Shown: piece by piece, positions 11,635 through 24,131 of the stretch
Layout: every line of letters begins with the position of its first letter
How positions within the stretch are numbered: the first letter of the stretch is position 1
Source: Xylogone sp. PMI_703
Lineage: Eukaryota > Ascomycota > Leotiomycetes
DNA: 64,000 bases
Reading direction: 5' to 3'
Assembly: GCA_021399445.1 (NCBI GenBank)
Contig: JAJTUQ010000001.1
Coordinates: forward strand, 7,874,001-7,938,000
The notes under the pieces: model-generated
The model's database searches: none
What the model was told of the DNA's origin: nothing
What the model saw: only the letters and a program-made list of their open reading frames with translations
Program-made: the position numbers and the translations under genes

Positions 11635-13475
11635 ATGTTACCATATATCGATATCCGTAAGCCTGAACCACTGTTCACATTAAGTGCGGCCGCATCTGAC
11701 GTCAATAGCCTTCCAATACATTGCTCGCACTTTGGGAGCCTCTCCAGATGAGCGTGAGATAACTTTCTTTCTTCCCTTTACCGGAACAGGGCGCTTATAA
11801 TCAATAGTTAAACTTGTTTTTTCCTTCCTACTGTCCTACCCTCTCGCAGGCGTCCTTAAACGCATTCCAGATGCCAAACCGGCTCTCAAAAATCTTTTTA
11901 TAGTAGCGGTCTCGAGTTTCTATCTAGTTGGCCTCTTCGACTTATGGGATGGAGTACGGACACTTGCGATAAGTTCAATTGGTGCATACTGCATAGCAAA
12001 ATACATTCAAGGACCCTTTATGCCATGGATTGGTTTTATCTTTCTAATGGGTCACCTGTCTATTAATCAACTTACCCGCCAGTTCCTCAACGATCCTGGA
12101 GTTATCGATATTACAGGTGCACAAATGGTCCTAGTTATGAAGCTTTCGGCTTTTTGCTGGAATGTTGCGGATGGATACTTGCCTGAGAAAGACTTGTCCG
12201 ATTATCAGAAGGAGAGAGCCCTCAAGACATTACCAAGTCCTCTTGACTATGCAGGATACGTACTCTTTTTCCCAGCTCTTTTTGCTGGGCCTGCATTTGA
12301 CTATATTGATTATAAGCGATGGATTGAAACGACAATGTTCGAAGTTCCAGCGGGAGTAGATCCATCCAAGAAGCCACCAACTCGAAAGAAGAGGAAGATC
12401 CCCCGTAGTGGTACCCCTGCGGCTTGGAAGGCAGCCACTGGCGTTGCTTGGATCTTTGTCTTCCTCAAGCTGTCTAGCTGGTATGGACAAGAAGTCTTAC
12501 TCAATGACACATATCCTACTTATGGATTTTTACGACGCCTGTTCATTCTCGATTTGGTTCTGATCACTACTCGAACTAAGTACTATGGAGTATGGGCCTT
12601 GACCGAGGGTGCATGCATTCTCTCTGGAATAGGATACAAAGGAATAGATCCTACTACTGGAAAAGTGTCGTGGGATAAACTACAGAATGTGGATGCGTGG
12701 GGAGTGGAGCTTGCACAGAACAGTAGGGCTTTCCTAGGGTGCTGGAACATGAACACTAATAACTGGCTCCGGAATTATATATACCTCCGAGTCACTCCTC
12801 GAGGCAAGAAACCTGGTTTCCGCGCAAGCATGGCTACTTTTGTGACGAGTGCCTTCTGGCATGGTTTCTACCCTGGCTACTACCTAACATTCATCCTAGC
12901 TAGCTTCGTCCAAACAGTAGCAAAGAGTACGTTACCATCCTTGATCCTATCCCAAGTATAGTACGTCAGTTCTAACTTCTACAGATTTCCGACGCTACTT
13001 CCGGCCATTCTTCCTTGTACCAGGCAGCACGTCCCAGCCTACACCTTACAAAAAATACTATGATGTCTTCTCCTGGCTAGCGACTCAACTCACTTTCTCA
13101 TTCGTCACCGCGCCGTTTATCCTCCTGAGTCTCCATGACAGTTTCCTCGTATGGTCGCGCGTATATTTCTACGCCATTATCGGTATTGCAGTGAGCATGG
13201 CTTTCTTCGCAAGTCCCGCAAAGGCGATCTTGACAAAGAAATTGAACCAGAGAGCGGCTGCAGCAGGGGTCGCTCCTGCGCAACCAGATAAAGGCAAGAA
13301 GATGGTCAAAGAACAAGGAAAGACCGAGGAAGAGCCCGTTTTGGGATTACCACCTGACCCGACTGAGGATTTTGACGGCGTGCTTAGAGAAGTGAGGGAG
13401 GATTTCGAGGCGATGCAGAAGATGGGGTTTAAGAAGGGGGCCACGATGCCAGTTGAGAAAACAAAGGACTTATAG
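11635..13475 (+). CDS. ALE1: Lysophospholipid acyltransferase, MBOAT family (Ale1-like)
   Basis: Exons 11635-11656, 11709-11753, 11808-12926 and 12985-13475 encode 558 aa. The start MLPYIDIPFQYIA is typical of fungal Ale1, and the exons bring ASPDELKL and SYPLAGVLKR together. Multiple hydrophobic segments span the protein. The MBOAT signature is clear: NTNNWLRNYIYLR and SAFWHGFYPGYY, with His374 as the predicted catalytic histidine. The enzyme re-acylates lysophospholipids in the ER (Lands cycle), with broad head-group use in yeast. The last about 80 residues are cytosolic, Lys/Glu-rich and variable, ending KTKDL. Introns 1-2 are close to the start, as often seen in this window. Strong assignment. 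Confidence 0.94.
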
Positions 13476-14342
13476 ACGGCGAATTCGTAAAGCGCAAGCG
13501 TATTGAGCATACTGAGGATGAAACAGTTTAGACATGGGAGGGGAGCAACAGCTTCCCAAATGATGCACTATGTTTAAGTATATCCACGTATTGGGAAGCA
13601 AGGAAGTTTAGATGGGTAATATATGATATTTCTTGTTACGATTTAATTTAGTCTGCGTGCTCCTTATCCCACTTGACATGTATATCTCGAAGAATACTTG
13701 ACAAGCCAAGAGATATTGAAGCAGAAAGCCAAGCTCAGATGGGAGACCCCGCAGTAAAAAAAGAAAATCGCAACTAAAAAATGATGTGTTCAAACTGCCT
13801 TTTGGTCATCAATCTACAGCCACAAAAAACGAAACTTTCTCGTAAATGTATAACCTTGGAGAAAGACACTTCTGAAACCCCCTGATCCCTTATCCTCCAA
13901 GCAAAAGGCACTAAAACCAACCAACAAATATATTTTTTTCCGGTCCGTCATATCCAAAACGAGGAACAGGCATAACGCGAGTTAGGAAAAAAAGTAAAAA
14001 AAACAAGCAACAAGATTTTTGTGCTGTCATACGGCTCATTAAATCGTAGAAATGGCATATAATATACAAGGTCATATATAGGATATAGATTGTGGGAAAG
14101 ATGAAAAGAAAATCTGGGAGCCCTGAGTACCCAGGCTTCTGTGAAGAAGCTGTGGGTATCAGTCCCCCCTTTTTTCGTAAGGTCCAAATACAGGAGAAGG
14201 ACCTATCGTGAAAGATCGTTAAAATGTGGCTGTAGATGATAAGGCAGTTGAAGAGATCAAAGTCCGAACGCAACGATGTAGCGAGGTCGTGACAATCATA
14301 CCCGGTGTGAATGAATTGAAAGGTGGTCGTAACAGGTCATAT
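13476..14342. other. Convergent intergenic, AT-rich 3' flanks
   Basis: Lies between two converging genes (ALE1 and the Ser-rich membrane protein). AT-rich with A- and T-runs, consistent with polyadenylation regions for both strands. No coding signal. Confidence 0.6.
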
Positions 14343-17190
14343 CTATAGGCCTTGGGTGGTGCCCAAAACAGCCAGAACAATCTGCGTCCTGTGTTAGACT
14401 AGGAAATCACTATGACGAGGCAGCAGCTAGAGCACTTACGATGGTGATAATAACCAGTACGCCTATCACAGACATCCATCGGTTCATGATTCTCCACCAT
14501 CTGGCACTCTCGTATCGAGCCTCATCCATAGGGCCAAAAACAACATCATAATCATTAGAGATATCAGCTTCACTGGGACCCTCTGCCTGGAGCTTTAATA
14601 AGGGGTTCCGAGGAAGTGGCAAGAAAGACGCAACTATCCAAGCTAAACAATTGATAAATTAGAAAATGCAATAGTCTCTCAATTGATTCGAAAACTTACC
14701 AACTGGGCAAAGGAATCCAAAAACAAAGAGTAATATTTGTACATTTCGGCGTCCAAACCACCCTCCCTCTGTTGACCAAGTCATTGACGGAGGGCGCTCC
14801 CAAACATGCTGTCTCATGGTTCTCTTGTCAAGACGTAGATGGGGAGACCAGATGCTTGACATACTGAAAGTCTTGAAACCGGGATAGCGTCTGTTAGGGA
14901 AAGCCCGTGCCTCTTCCGAGGGCTGCACAGAAGGCCGCACGGAAGGATGAGCGGAAGGTGGGGCCGGTGTGATATCAAGGGAGCTGATAGTAGATTCACG
15001 TTGCTTCTGATCCACCTCTCGAGGGCGTCGTCGCGGGTTCCACAGGTTTGAAGGGAGTTCGATGCTAGGAGACCGGCTGTGAAAGGAGCTGCTTGGACGG
15101 CTTTCATCTCCACTGCTGGAACTTCCTCCAGGGGTGGACAAATATTTTCTCTCGCCGCTGCCGTAGTATATCTTAGCCCAAGCGGGGAGATTCTGCCTGG
15201 CTACGCTATTTGACCTTGAGCTACTATTTGATCGCATGGAGTCGCTACGCCCGCGCCCCTCGATTAAGGGAGTAGAGGATGCATATAACGCAGACAATCG
15301 GTTTCTAGAGGAGTAGGAGCGCAAGTCCTGCATATCTGTGATCGTGTCTCCATGCTCATCTGGGTCTGCCATGAGATGAGCTGAAGAGACACTCTGGTGT
15401 CGCTGGCCACTTCTGTGGAAAGCAGCCGAAGGTCGAGTGAGTGCATCAGGGGTAGCGGTTTCCAACCTCGAGCTGATGTCATCCAGAGCAAGTGAGGAGC
15501 TCAAGCTTAGAATTTGCGTGCTGTGGCGACTTGGATTGCTGGCAAAACCACTACTTCTCCTCTCAGACCAATACCCTGAGCCTCTCTCTGAAGTTTCCTC
15601 TGACACAGAAGGTACAGTTGACAACTTTGAGCTCCACTGATGAGGAGTCTCTTCCATGCGCTGGACGGCCGCGCTACTCGAAGCCTCTGCCTGCAGATTT
15701 AGCGGTTTGACAGGTTTTACCGTAGGTACTTCTATTACTGAGGGTGTTGCCGAAACGGCTCGAGATGCCTCCTGTTGACTGATAACCGTAGAGATTGATC
15801 CCAGTGAGCCCGTTGTTCGGAGTGATTCTCTAGACCTAGATTTGTAGTACCCGAAATTCTCGCTGGACCTTCGAGATCTCACTGACTTCGGATTCAATGG
15901 AGGTACGACAAGGGATTCCTGCGAATATTTAGGTCTAGGCTGGAGCGAGGGGCTATCATATGTGGAATGTGTAGGCGATGAGTCAGGAAAGTTTGCGCTG
16001 CCAACTTCACTCTCGGTTCCAGCACGAGGTCGGTAGATAACAGTTCCAGCTACAGATCCAGTGACAGATGGAGCGACAGAAGAACGGGCGTGTATCTCGT
16101 AGTTCGAATTGCCTGATGCGGGGGATGCGGGTGAAGCGTCTGAGTCGGAACGGGATCTCAACGAGTGAACTTTATAGTTTGGACTCTCGGACACATTAGA
16201 ATCTAAACGCGACAGAAGAGGATAGACTCGATAGTTGGGATTTTCAGATATGGTGGATTCGGTGCGGGAGGAGATTGGGTATATCTTGACGTTTTCGGAT
16301 ATGGTGGTGGCTGTGTATGTTGATTGAAAGGACGGCTTTGTGGATAAATCGGTCGAAACCTTTGATGAAAGGTTACCACCCAAGTCTGTGGAAGAGCCCA
16401 GCTGATCAAATTGCTCTGCAACTGATCCCAAAGGACTTGTCGGTTCCGGTACCTCAGATTCCGAATTGATCTCTGTCGATGGGCCCGCCTGCTTCTCGTT
16501 TGGACTTGTAGGGACTTTGCGGATACCTCCCACGAGTTTGTAGTTCCAAGGCGAATTAGCTATAGGATCGGCAGATATAACCTTCTTACTTCCCAATGAG
16601 GGTGTTGTCGGCGCAGCTGAGCCAGTCAAGGTTGTGTCGGTAATACATGATAAGGAAGAGGTTCGCTGGTGCGGAGGAGTATTGCTGGCATTGGAAGGAA
16701 GGGCGCCATATGAGCTCTGGCTGGAGAGCGAAGGAGTCGGAGATTTCTGTTCTTTGTCGAGCGTTTCGGAATCATCGCGCTCAACTAGTGAGAATGTCTT
16801 GTCTGGGTGGACTGTGACAATACGCCTGTGCGATCGAGACCGGGGTCTTGTCTTTCGAGGAGTGCTTGCGCCCGAGTTCGTCGCAGAGTTATTGTTCGAG
16901 GACGTCTGAGATTGAGTTGAGACAGACGATTCCACGGAGCCTGTCGAGGCTGGCGATCGGAGGACTCGTGAAACGCCTATGTCCATTGCCGACCCCTGGC
17001 CGACCTTTCCGGGCGAGAGAATGTGTGAAGGATGGGTTGGTAGGGGAGTTCGTGAGTAGATGTCATCATCGCTGGTACCAGCTGGTCGGGGCGGAGTATT
17101 TGGAACCAGGCGGATGCCAGCTCGTGCGTTCGTTGAAGAATTGGATCGCTCATGCAGAGGTCTTCGTGGGGGGGAAACTTCTCGGGGCAT
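14343..17190 (-). CDS. Ser-rich disordered protein with C-terminal membrane anchor, function unknown
   Basis: Three exons on the minus strand (14700-17190, 14440-14642, 14343-14381) encode 910 aa. Residues 1 to about 790 are low-complexity, with very high Ser/Thr/Pro content and many RSxS/SP sites suited to phosphorylation, starting MPREVSPPRRPLHERSNSS. A degenerate tandem repeat (ISENPNYRVYPL-type units) lies at about 16085-16315. The C-terminal 120 residues are well ordered: VWERPPSMTWSTEGGWFGRR, a hydrophobic segment IQILLFVFGFLCPV-AWIVASFLPLP crossing the first intron, then an ARWWRIMNRWMSVIGVLVIITI membrane helix. This hairpin-plus-helix tail is conserved among fungal proteins annotated only as serine-rich or hypothetical. 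It is probably a tail-anchored membrane protein with a long cytosolic regulatory domain; function is unknown. Confidence 0.85.
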
Positions 17191-17707
17191 TTTGGAAGTT
17201 CGTTCTCGTTAATACGCCCGTCGGTAATCGAAGTCCATCAGAATTAACAGGCGATCACGTTTGGTGTGTGCATTAAACCCTTCGCAAGACAAAGGGCATC
17301 GAAATAGCGCTGGGGAAACTCGGAGAGCGTTCGAGATCGAGTCAATTAGCAGAATTATCGTATTATTTCTGTGCGCGGAAAGCAGTATTTTGCGGGTGTT
17401 CGAGCTGTGCTGTGCTATGCGATGCTATGCTGGGTGCTGCAAAAAAGAATGTGGTATAACCGGTGGGAATTAAGCGTGAAAAGGCAAAACCAAAAAAGCT
17501 GCGCTGGATGATCAAATAAAGCAGGTTATCGAGCAATCGAGGGCAGACGTCAATGAATGTGGAGAAAAGAAAAAAAGAGTGTGGACAGCGATGGACTGTG
17601 GATGGTTAGAGCGAGAGACAGGTGAGGCCGTAGAGGAGGGCGAGGAGAGGAGAAGGGAAAGAATTGTAGGCTGTCACAGGCCTATGTGGTCGGGCTCGGG
17701 TCGTCGC
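17191..17707. other. Intergenic, promoter of the Ser-rich gene
   Basis: Upstream region of the minus-strand 910-aa gene and 3' flank of the tentative small gene to its right. No coding content. Confidence 0.5.
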
Positions 17708-18123
17708 CTACAGTTTCTCGGGTGATGAAATGAGGTCCAACGGTTCGAGTGCCGCAGCACAACTCTGCACCTCACGAGCCGCTTTCGTAGCTGTGCGCAT
17801 AAGGGGGGAAGTTCTGCCCGTTCTCTCGACCTTGAATTGAGTGTCAGCGATGCGTTGTGCATGCAGAGCTGTCGCAGAAGCGAGCGCGTCGAGCAGCTGG
17901 CTGGAGGAAGAGCGGTCTGCGATTCGGTGGAGAGTGAGGCTGTGGCGAACGAAGGGCTCCACGCGGATACGACTCGGGGAGAAAAGGGGAGAAGATTAAC
18001 GAGAGGAATTGAAGATGGTCGAGATGGTCAACAGGACTAGATCTTGCTGGTTCCAGTGGTTCCAGAATGAATTGATGGAAGGAGAAGCGTGATCGTTCTC
18101 TGCTGTCACGGGAAAGAAACCAT
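17708..18123 (-). CDS. Tentative small two-exon protein, unknown
   Basis: The open frame 17708-17972 (minus) lacks an in-frame ATG, but just upstream lies a good intron end: a GTTAAT branch-like site and a pyrimidine tract ending CCCCGAG. Joining it to a 14-nt first exon (18110-18123, MVSFP, donor CCC|GTGACA) gives 92 aa in frame. The product would be mostly helical, with ADRSSSSQLLDALASATALH and ERTGRTSPLMRTATKAAREV segments, resembling small coiled-coil subunits of protein complexes. I do not recognise the family. The two other minus-strand frames here have poorer composition. The model is plausible but unproven. Confidence 0.38.
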
Positions 18124-19460
18124 CTTCGTACGGCCTCTTCTAGCTATCTCCGACCACTTTTGATTACCAGGACGGAAAAGGCGCAAATGGTGAGAAGCGC
18201 CATGGACGGGAAAGTGGAGATAGTACTGCAATTTATAAATAAAGTACCCAACGACGCCTCGATTGCTAGTCTTCGAGATCTGGAATTGCCATTGCCATCA
18301 ACCCCGTGTATGTGCTTCTTCTCCTGGGTCGCGCCGCAAAAGCAAATTTGAGACCACCAATTGGCTTCCCAGCCTGCTAGTCTCGCCGTTCTTGCGACCA
18401 GAAGAACAAATAGCAGATGCAGTAGAATCGATAATTCACGCATTCGGAAGTTCTTCGATCATCCTTCTCCTAATTTCCGCTCTCTCCACAGCGCGGGACA
18501 GTCGCGTCGCGTTGCATTCTCCACCTTTTCCCCACGCGATTATACGGTGGAGATCACCCAAGTCCCCTTGAAATAATCCAGATGACGGGCAGAGGTCTGA
18601 TCGAAATGCTAGATTATCATTAGCTTTCATAGTGACAACGGCAACTTATCGATTACAGTCCCTTGAAGTCCCTTGGTCGAGAGAATAAGACCGAGAGACT
18701 ATTCAAGTTCTGATGCTGCTCAGATCGCTCAGATGTTGGCGATGGTCAAAGCACCTGAGATGTTGCTTAGATGCCATGTACAGCTGTTTGTCAAGCCTCG
18801 TCAGCCTTGTATTCCCGGCAATCTCTCCATCTTTTAACTACTGCAGGTCCAAGCACGGTTGTGAGAAACGTTTTTGATCGCCACTGTCTTCTTTGCTTTT
18901 GCTCTAATCGGTCCATCGTCCTTATCAGCAGCTTAAACAGTTCATGCACCAAGAGGACAAACACTATGTTCCGGGGAACTCAACCGTACCTTTAGTCCTA
19001 AATGTCAAAGCACTCTATGTCCTTCTAGAACAAAGTCGTTTGGAGACTGGTTCAACACGTCATAAATCCTGTCACCCCTAATCACTGCGTTACAAGTTTA
19101 ATGCACATGTCTAACTAAACTGGGTAGTCAACTCTGAGCAGCATCCTGATAACAGAATCCTCCTTTATGCTTCTCCTATCTAAGTTTGGCCCCGCGATTG
19201 GGCTATGACTCTCAGACAGTGGAAGACCACTGGAATTTCCATCTTAGTATCTTGCCACAGACTTCATTTCGATCAATAGAGAGGCGGAGTATTGACGATG
19301 TAAACATTTCTTCTTGTATATTTATTCATCAAAGGTGACTACATATAAGTACATGAAGCCTGCGGAGTCCTAATTTCAAACTCAGGCCTCAGTCTCCACG
19401 AGAGTATGTAGAATGGGCTTCTTGCAAATAACAGAAAAGTATAAACACATTTTGGTGAAC
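18124..19460. other. Intergenic, possible unresolved small gene at 18187-18576 (+)
   Basis: An ATG at 18187 opens a coding-like stretch (MVRSAMDGKVEIVLQFINKV, then DASIASLRDLELPLP) followed by a possible donor at 18308, and an open segment ending TFSPRDYTVEITQVPLK at 18576. I could not find a splice path that joins them convincingly. From 18600 to 19460 I see no coding signal. Confidence 0.35.
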
Positions 19461-19979
19461 CTACGCCTTAACAAACTCCCATCTGATCCCATCATCCTTG
19501 TCCGCCGCCACAAGACACTGCTCCCCCTCGTTATAACCCACCTTCAAAAGCGTCTGATAGTGTAGTAGCATCAGAAGATACCCCCCCTTCGGATGTCTCC
19601 GAACACAAAAATACTCCCAAGATTTGTGATGAGGCTTCATCACGCGAAAATTCTTCTTTCCGTCATGTCCCAAGAACATGCCTGATGCGTCGTTGCGAAA
19701 GCCCAGGAATCCCTCCGTCTCGACGCAGTGCCAATAGGGATTTCCCTTCCGAGGATTGCTTTGGTTCTTCAATTGCAGTTTCCCGTCTATGAGCGTGAGG
19801 ACCCTGTTACGTTCCTTCTCGATTATCAAATACGTTCCTCCAGGCCAGGGCACTGAATCGGCCGTAGAGTCGTCATGATCCTCCAATTCGCTGCCTGCAA
19901 TAGTTGTCGAATCAGGCGTGGGGTCACCTGCCGAGAAACTCTTTGACTCGTCCGCGAGTGGGATATCCGCGAATTTCAT
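19461..19979 (-). CDS. Beta-trefoil/fascin-like single-domain protein, unknown function
   Basis: An intronless 172-aa protein. Residues 1-40 are acidic and Ser/Thr-rich, probably disordered. Residues 45-172 show the repeating hydrophobic-Gly pattern of beta-trefoil proteins: PGGTYLIIEKERNRVLTL, YWHCVETEGFLGFRN, ASGMFLGHD, WEYFCVRRHPKGGYLLML, and the closing IRWEFVKA. The W-x-C-V...GFLGFRN...SG-x-FLG unit is what is seen in fascin- and RICIN-like trefoils. No signal peptide is present, so it is probably cytosolic. A GTACGTT-type splice site is absent and the frame is clean from ATG to TAA. It may bind actin, carbohydrate or lipid, but the sequence does not decide this. Confidence 0.72.
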   Translation of the reverse strand: MKFADIPLADESKSFSAGDPTPDSTTIAGSELEDHDDSTADSVPWPGGTYLIIEKERNRVLTLIDGKLQLKNQSNPRKGNPYWHCVETEGFLGFRNDASGMFLGHDGKKNFRVMKPHHKSWEYFCVRRHPKGGYLLMLLHYQTLLKVGYNEGEQCLVAADKDDGIRWEFVKA

Positions 19980-21122
19980 CGTGAGACTCTTGGACGGTTT
20001 ATGTTTGCAGGAAAGTTGTAATTAGAAGAGAAGTGATCTCTGAGGCTGCGTTTGCGAGGCTCTGCCCTTTCTTAAATGGTTCCCGTGTTGGTGGCCAGAC
20101 GCTGTGCAACAAGGCTGATAGGAATCGACCAATCGTATGGGTCGCAGCCCAATCACTAAATGTTGGATTGAGTTGGCATATATGATTAATGTTGGACGTT
20201 GGTTAAGAAGCTTGATATGAGAGGTGAGAGAGAGCTACGTAATAGGTCTCTTGAGTTCGCCAGTTAAGGATTACCTAGACAAGCTCGTACAATCGTTTGC
20301 AAGGCAACTTTGTCCGATACCTTTGTATACCTAACGGCAGTGTATCATATCACACACACATCCGTTTCAATAGGTGAAAACAATCCCTGAGTCAGTATGA
20401 TGTCTTTCCCAGGAGATCATCCCTAAGAACGCTGCTCGGAAAATATCAACCCCGGATCTACTTTCAGATCGCCACAATCTACAGCGGGTACGGTCTGGCC
20501 CGATACGGTAGAGCCTGTGTGAATGGGGTCACTCTGCGGGGCCATACGCATGTGCGTGACTTTGGGCGCTCATCAGGTTTCATGACAACTTCTGTGCCTC
20601 CTAGATGCTCAAATCACAAGCAGGCTCGACGATATCATTGGAGCCCGAGAGCCGTGCCACGTTTTGAAACAATCCTAATCCCTTCGCTTCATTACCTGTA
20701 GCCCTATTTCTGCTCTTTGAAGAGCTGGGGTTCGTGATGGGTGCTGGGGATTGGCTCAAAAGCGGCAGACAGGCGCAAGTGACCAACTTGTAAGCGCTGA
20801 CGCCCGAAATCCCAGGCTCAAGGGTGCTGCTTCGTGGCTGCCATGCTGTGAGCCCACACTGAGCCAGCCAGCCGGTGCCGTTAAATGAGACCCTCCCTCC
20901 GGCAGTTGTGTTTGTTTTCTCTGTGGAACTCATCCGCCGTCTATTATGGCCTCAATTCTCGTGACGAGATTTCCTCTTCGATTATAGTTCTACGCTTTTT
21001 CTTTTGCCACTTTTGTCTCTTAGTTCTTTCGTCTTCTTTATCTTGCCAGTGTCACTTTAAGCTCCTACCCCGCCAATCCGACTTTATGCATCGGCAATAC
21101 TCGCACTCCCGCTTATAGCGAT
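19980..21122. other. Divergent intergenic between trefoil gene and NTA1
   Basis: About 1.1 kb between divergent starts. The frame at 20601-20933 (minus, 110 codons) has no recognisable features. The stretch 20985-21080 is pyrimidine-rich, typical of a fungal promoter/leader before NTA1. Confidence 0.5.
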
Positions 21123-22560
21123 ATGAGGATCGCATGTCTCCAGGTAAAGTCGCAGCTGTCTATGATGCGTCTTCTTAGATGCTAATGGCCGAGTAAAGTT
21201 TGCGCCCGAGGTTGGAGATGTTGACAATAATCTCGACCGTGCCGATGCTATCCTGAGCAAGGCAGATCCCAAAGACATCGATCTGTTAGTCCTGCCAGAG
21301 CTGGCCTTCAGTGGTAAGAGAAAGACTGCTTCGATTGAGATTCGTATTGTCTATACAAGTTGTAGAATTGTCACGAGTTTCGTTTCCTACTTGCTTCATT
21401 AGACTAAAATCACAATCTCCATGTTTAACGTTCACACGTCAGCCTTTTTTTGCTCCTTCGCTTTTCACAACGCAGCTAATGTGCGATAAGGATACAACTT
21501 CAAGTCTCTGAGCGAAATAAGTCCTTTCCTGGAACCCACAGGCGCAGGTATTAGCACGCTCTGGGCGCGAGACACGGCGTTGAAGTATGACTGCTTTGTC
21601 ACTGTTGGATATCCCGAAACAGTGGATGTCAGCGCAAAATGGCCCACGTCGCCAGAGTATTATAACTCCATTGTAACCGTCAACAGATCTGGAGACGTTG
21701 TTGCTAACTACCGGAAAACCCACCTATATTACACAGACGAGACATGGGCGCTCGAAGGTCGGGGGTTCTACGGAGGTCGCTTGGAAGGCCTGGGAGACGT
21801 TGCGATGGGGATTTGCATGGATGTGAATCCTTATAAGTTCGAGGCTCCTTTTAATGCTTGGGAGTTTGCCTACCATGTTTTGGACTGCGAAGCAAATCTG
21901 GTGATCTTGTCCATGGCTTGGCTTACTTATGACGGCCCGGAGGTTCAAAGAGAATATCCAGATAAACCGGACATGCATACGTTATCTTACTGGCTTAGGA
22001 GGCTGGAGCCAGTGATTCGAGGGGACACTGAGGGCGAGATAATTGTGGTCTTTGCCAACCGAACAGGGGTCGAGGATAATGCGGTGTATGCTGGAACGAG
22101 CAATGTCCTTGGCATAGATGCGGGCGAAGTGAAAGTATATGGCATATTGGGTCGTGGAGAACGAGAACTCCTGGTCGTTGACACGAATGAAGAACCACAG
22201 GCCAGGCTGGTCGTGAATCCAACTACTGAACCCCTTTCAGCCACCTCCGATATTTCAATATCCAGTATACGTACAGATCTGTTTCCTCGTTCAACTTCAG
22301 AACTAGAAGACCTGGAAGATGGCGATTCCGTTATCCTGGAGGAGGATGACCCATATTTACTAGAGCCACTGTCGGCAACGTCCCAGCATACGGACATATA
22401 TGCGGAATCCCTGGAGTCTGGATCGGCTATCACTGATTCTGAAAATGAAGGAACACACCAGGACACTGAAGGTCTTAGAACGCAGGTTCAATCCGCATCG
22501 CCAGGTCATACAGCAAAGTCCCCTACGAAAAAAATCCGTCCAAATAGTACTCTGTGGTAA
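21123..22560 (+). CDS. NTA1: Protein N-terminal amidase (nitrilase superfamily)
   Basis: Exons 21123-21143, 21199-21313 and 21491-22560 encode 401 aa. The start MRIACLQFAPEVG is the classic nitrilase-superfamily strand. The catalytic triad can be placed: Glu41 in LPELAFSG, Lys121 in YRKTHLYY, and Cys154 in MGICMDVNPYKF. The CMDVNPYKF motif and ETWALEG are specific to Nta1, which converts N-terminal Asn and Gln to Asp and Glu and so feeds proteins into the Arg/N-degron pathway. The catalytic domain ends near residue 290. The last about 110 residues are acidic and Ser/Thr-rich (EDLEDGDSVILEEDD) and probably disordered; such a tail is usual in Pezizomycotina. Strong assignment. Confidence 0.92.
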
Positions 22561-24131
22561 TTTTGGATTGCAGATTAGCTCAGGGAGTTAAGTTATTCAA
22601 GGCTCATCTGCATCTTGCTTATTCTTTTGAGTTGCAAGACGTTGTGACATAGCGAGGCGTTTTCAAGGGGTTGTAATGTAAAAGTTGGTATCCTTTCGAA
22701 GGTGTCGGTAAATGGTAGAGGGATACGGGGGTTGGCCAGGGTTTAAGGAGTCTGGGCGCTCTTACGAATATCTCATGAATATGTTCGCATTTCTCACGAT
22801 TAGTACTTGATACTTTAGATGATTATGATATAAAAGGTAGTTTTCTTGATACATTAAGGCGTATAGGAATGATTCTACGGATAGCCACACCGTTACTGGA
22901 CAGTATACTGTATTGAATTATCCTCCTTTGTAGCCCTTGGTGATAAACACTATACCATTGCCGCTATTGAAATAAACACCCGCGCGCCTGCATGATAGCG
23001 CTACGAGCATCCAATCTTTTATGAAAGGAGACATCGGATTTAATTAAGACTACTGTTCTGTGTTACGTAGAACTGAGTATACGATACATGCACAAGTTTT
23101 TGCGGATCAGAAGGTATAGCTTAACATCTGTAGTCTAGGTCTTTAATAATTGGACGGTTTAAAGGTCTGGAAGACCAAGCAAGGTTGTACTTAGCTGCCA
23201 GAAAAGAGACCTAGAAGCTAAGCAAGTAGTTAGCACTCTAATCATAAATCAAGCACTCAAATAGTTTTTTATTATTGCCTAGAATCAAGAACGACAGGTA
23301 ACAAAGACAACTCATCTACACAACGATGTTGCATGATCAAAAGGCATCCATCCCCGAAGAGACCACTCTACACCTAATCCATTTCTTACCCACTCATCAC
23401 ATAATACCTAGATTAACACATCACATCCTCTATTATAGGCCTCTATAACGCCTGACAAGTGTTCAGTCCGTCCCAAGTATACTCGACAGCATTTGATCGT
23501 AATGCATGGATTATAAGGAGTTTGATTAGACAGACACTACTGTGAGATTTATCTTGGAGTACGGCAATATGCACGTAATGATTGTAGTTAATTTTATCTC
23601 TAAACAATGAGGTTGGCTCTACTTTTGTAAACTTAGGTAAATGTATACTTGAATCCTTTTGTAACCATTGGAGTCATATCTGCAGAGAGATCAGTAAGCT
23701 GGTCTCCACCATCGAATTTTAACATGATATTCTTAATAGTCAAATATCCTGTGCCGGTACAAAGATGGCTCTGTGTTATCTTCCCACCATGGCATGAACA
23801 CGCCGAAACAAGCACAACACTTAACTGTTTAGATATTTGTGTATCCCAGGACAGGCAACCTTCCTCTAGACTATACAAAAAGAAGTATCGATACCCACCA
23901 CCGCAAACTCATTTGCCATCTAGAAGAAGGTCCTACTCGTTTTGTCGATATACTTCACAAAGCGGCGAAAACAAGCGAAAACAATCAGTGGAAATGTCAG
24001 AAAATAGCCAGTTCAACTGGAGTTCTCCTTTTGTTTTGAAAGGAAATCAGCTAGTCTAGAAGATGTTATACCATAGAAAGGTGAAACACCATCGCGGATT
24101 AAGTGTCTCTCGTATCTTTCCTGCTCCCTCT
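22561..24131. other. Intergenic, AT-rich, no intact gene
   Basis: AT-rich DNA with scattered stops in all frames. Open frames at 23649-24059 (+) have no family resemblance. Possibly decayed repeat or gene DNA. Confidence 0.5.

Noticed and set aside
15437..15710. Plus-strand frames within the 910-aa Ser-rich gene
   Set aside because: Antisense shadows of the long minus-strand exon.
17738..17750. B-box-like GGTTCGAGTGC as tRNA evidence
   Set aside because: No A box at the right distance, and it lies in a likely coding frame on the other strand.
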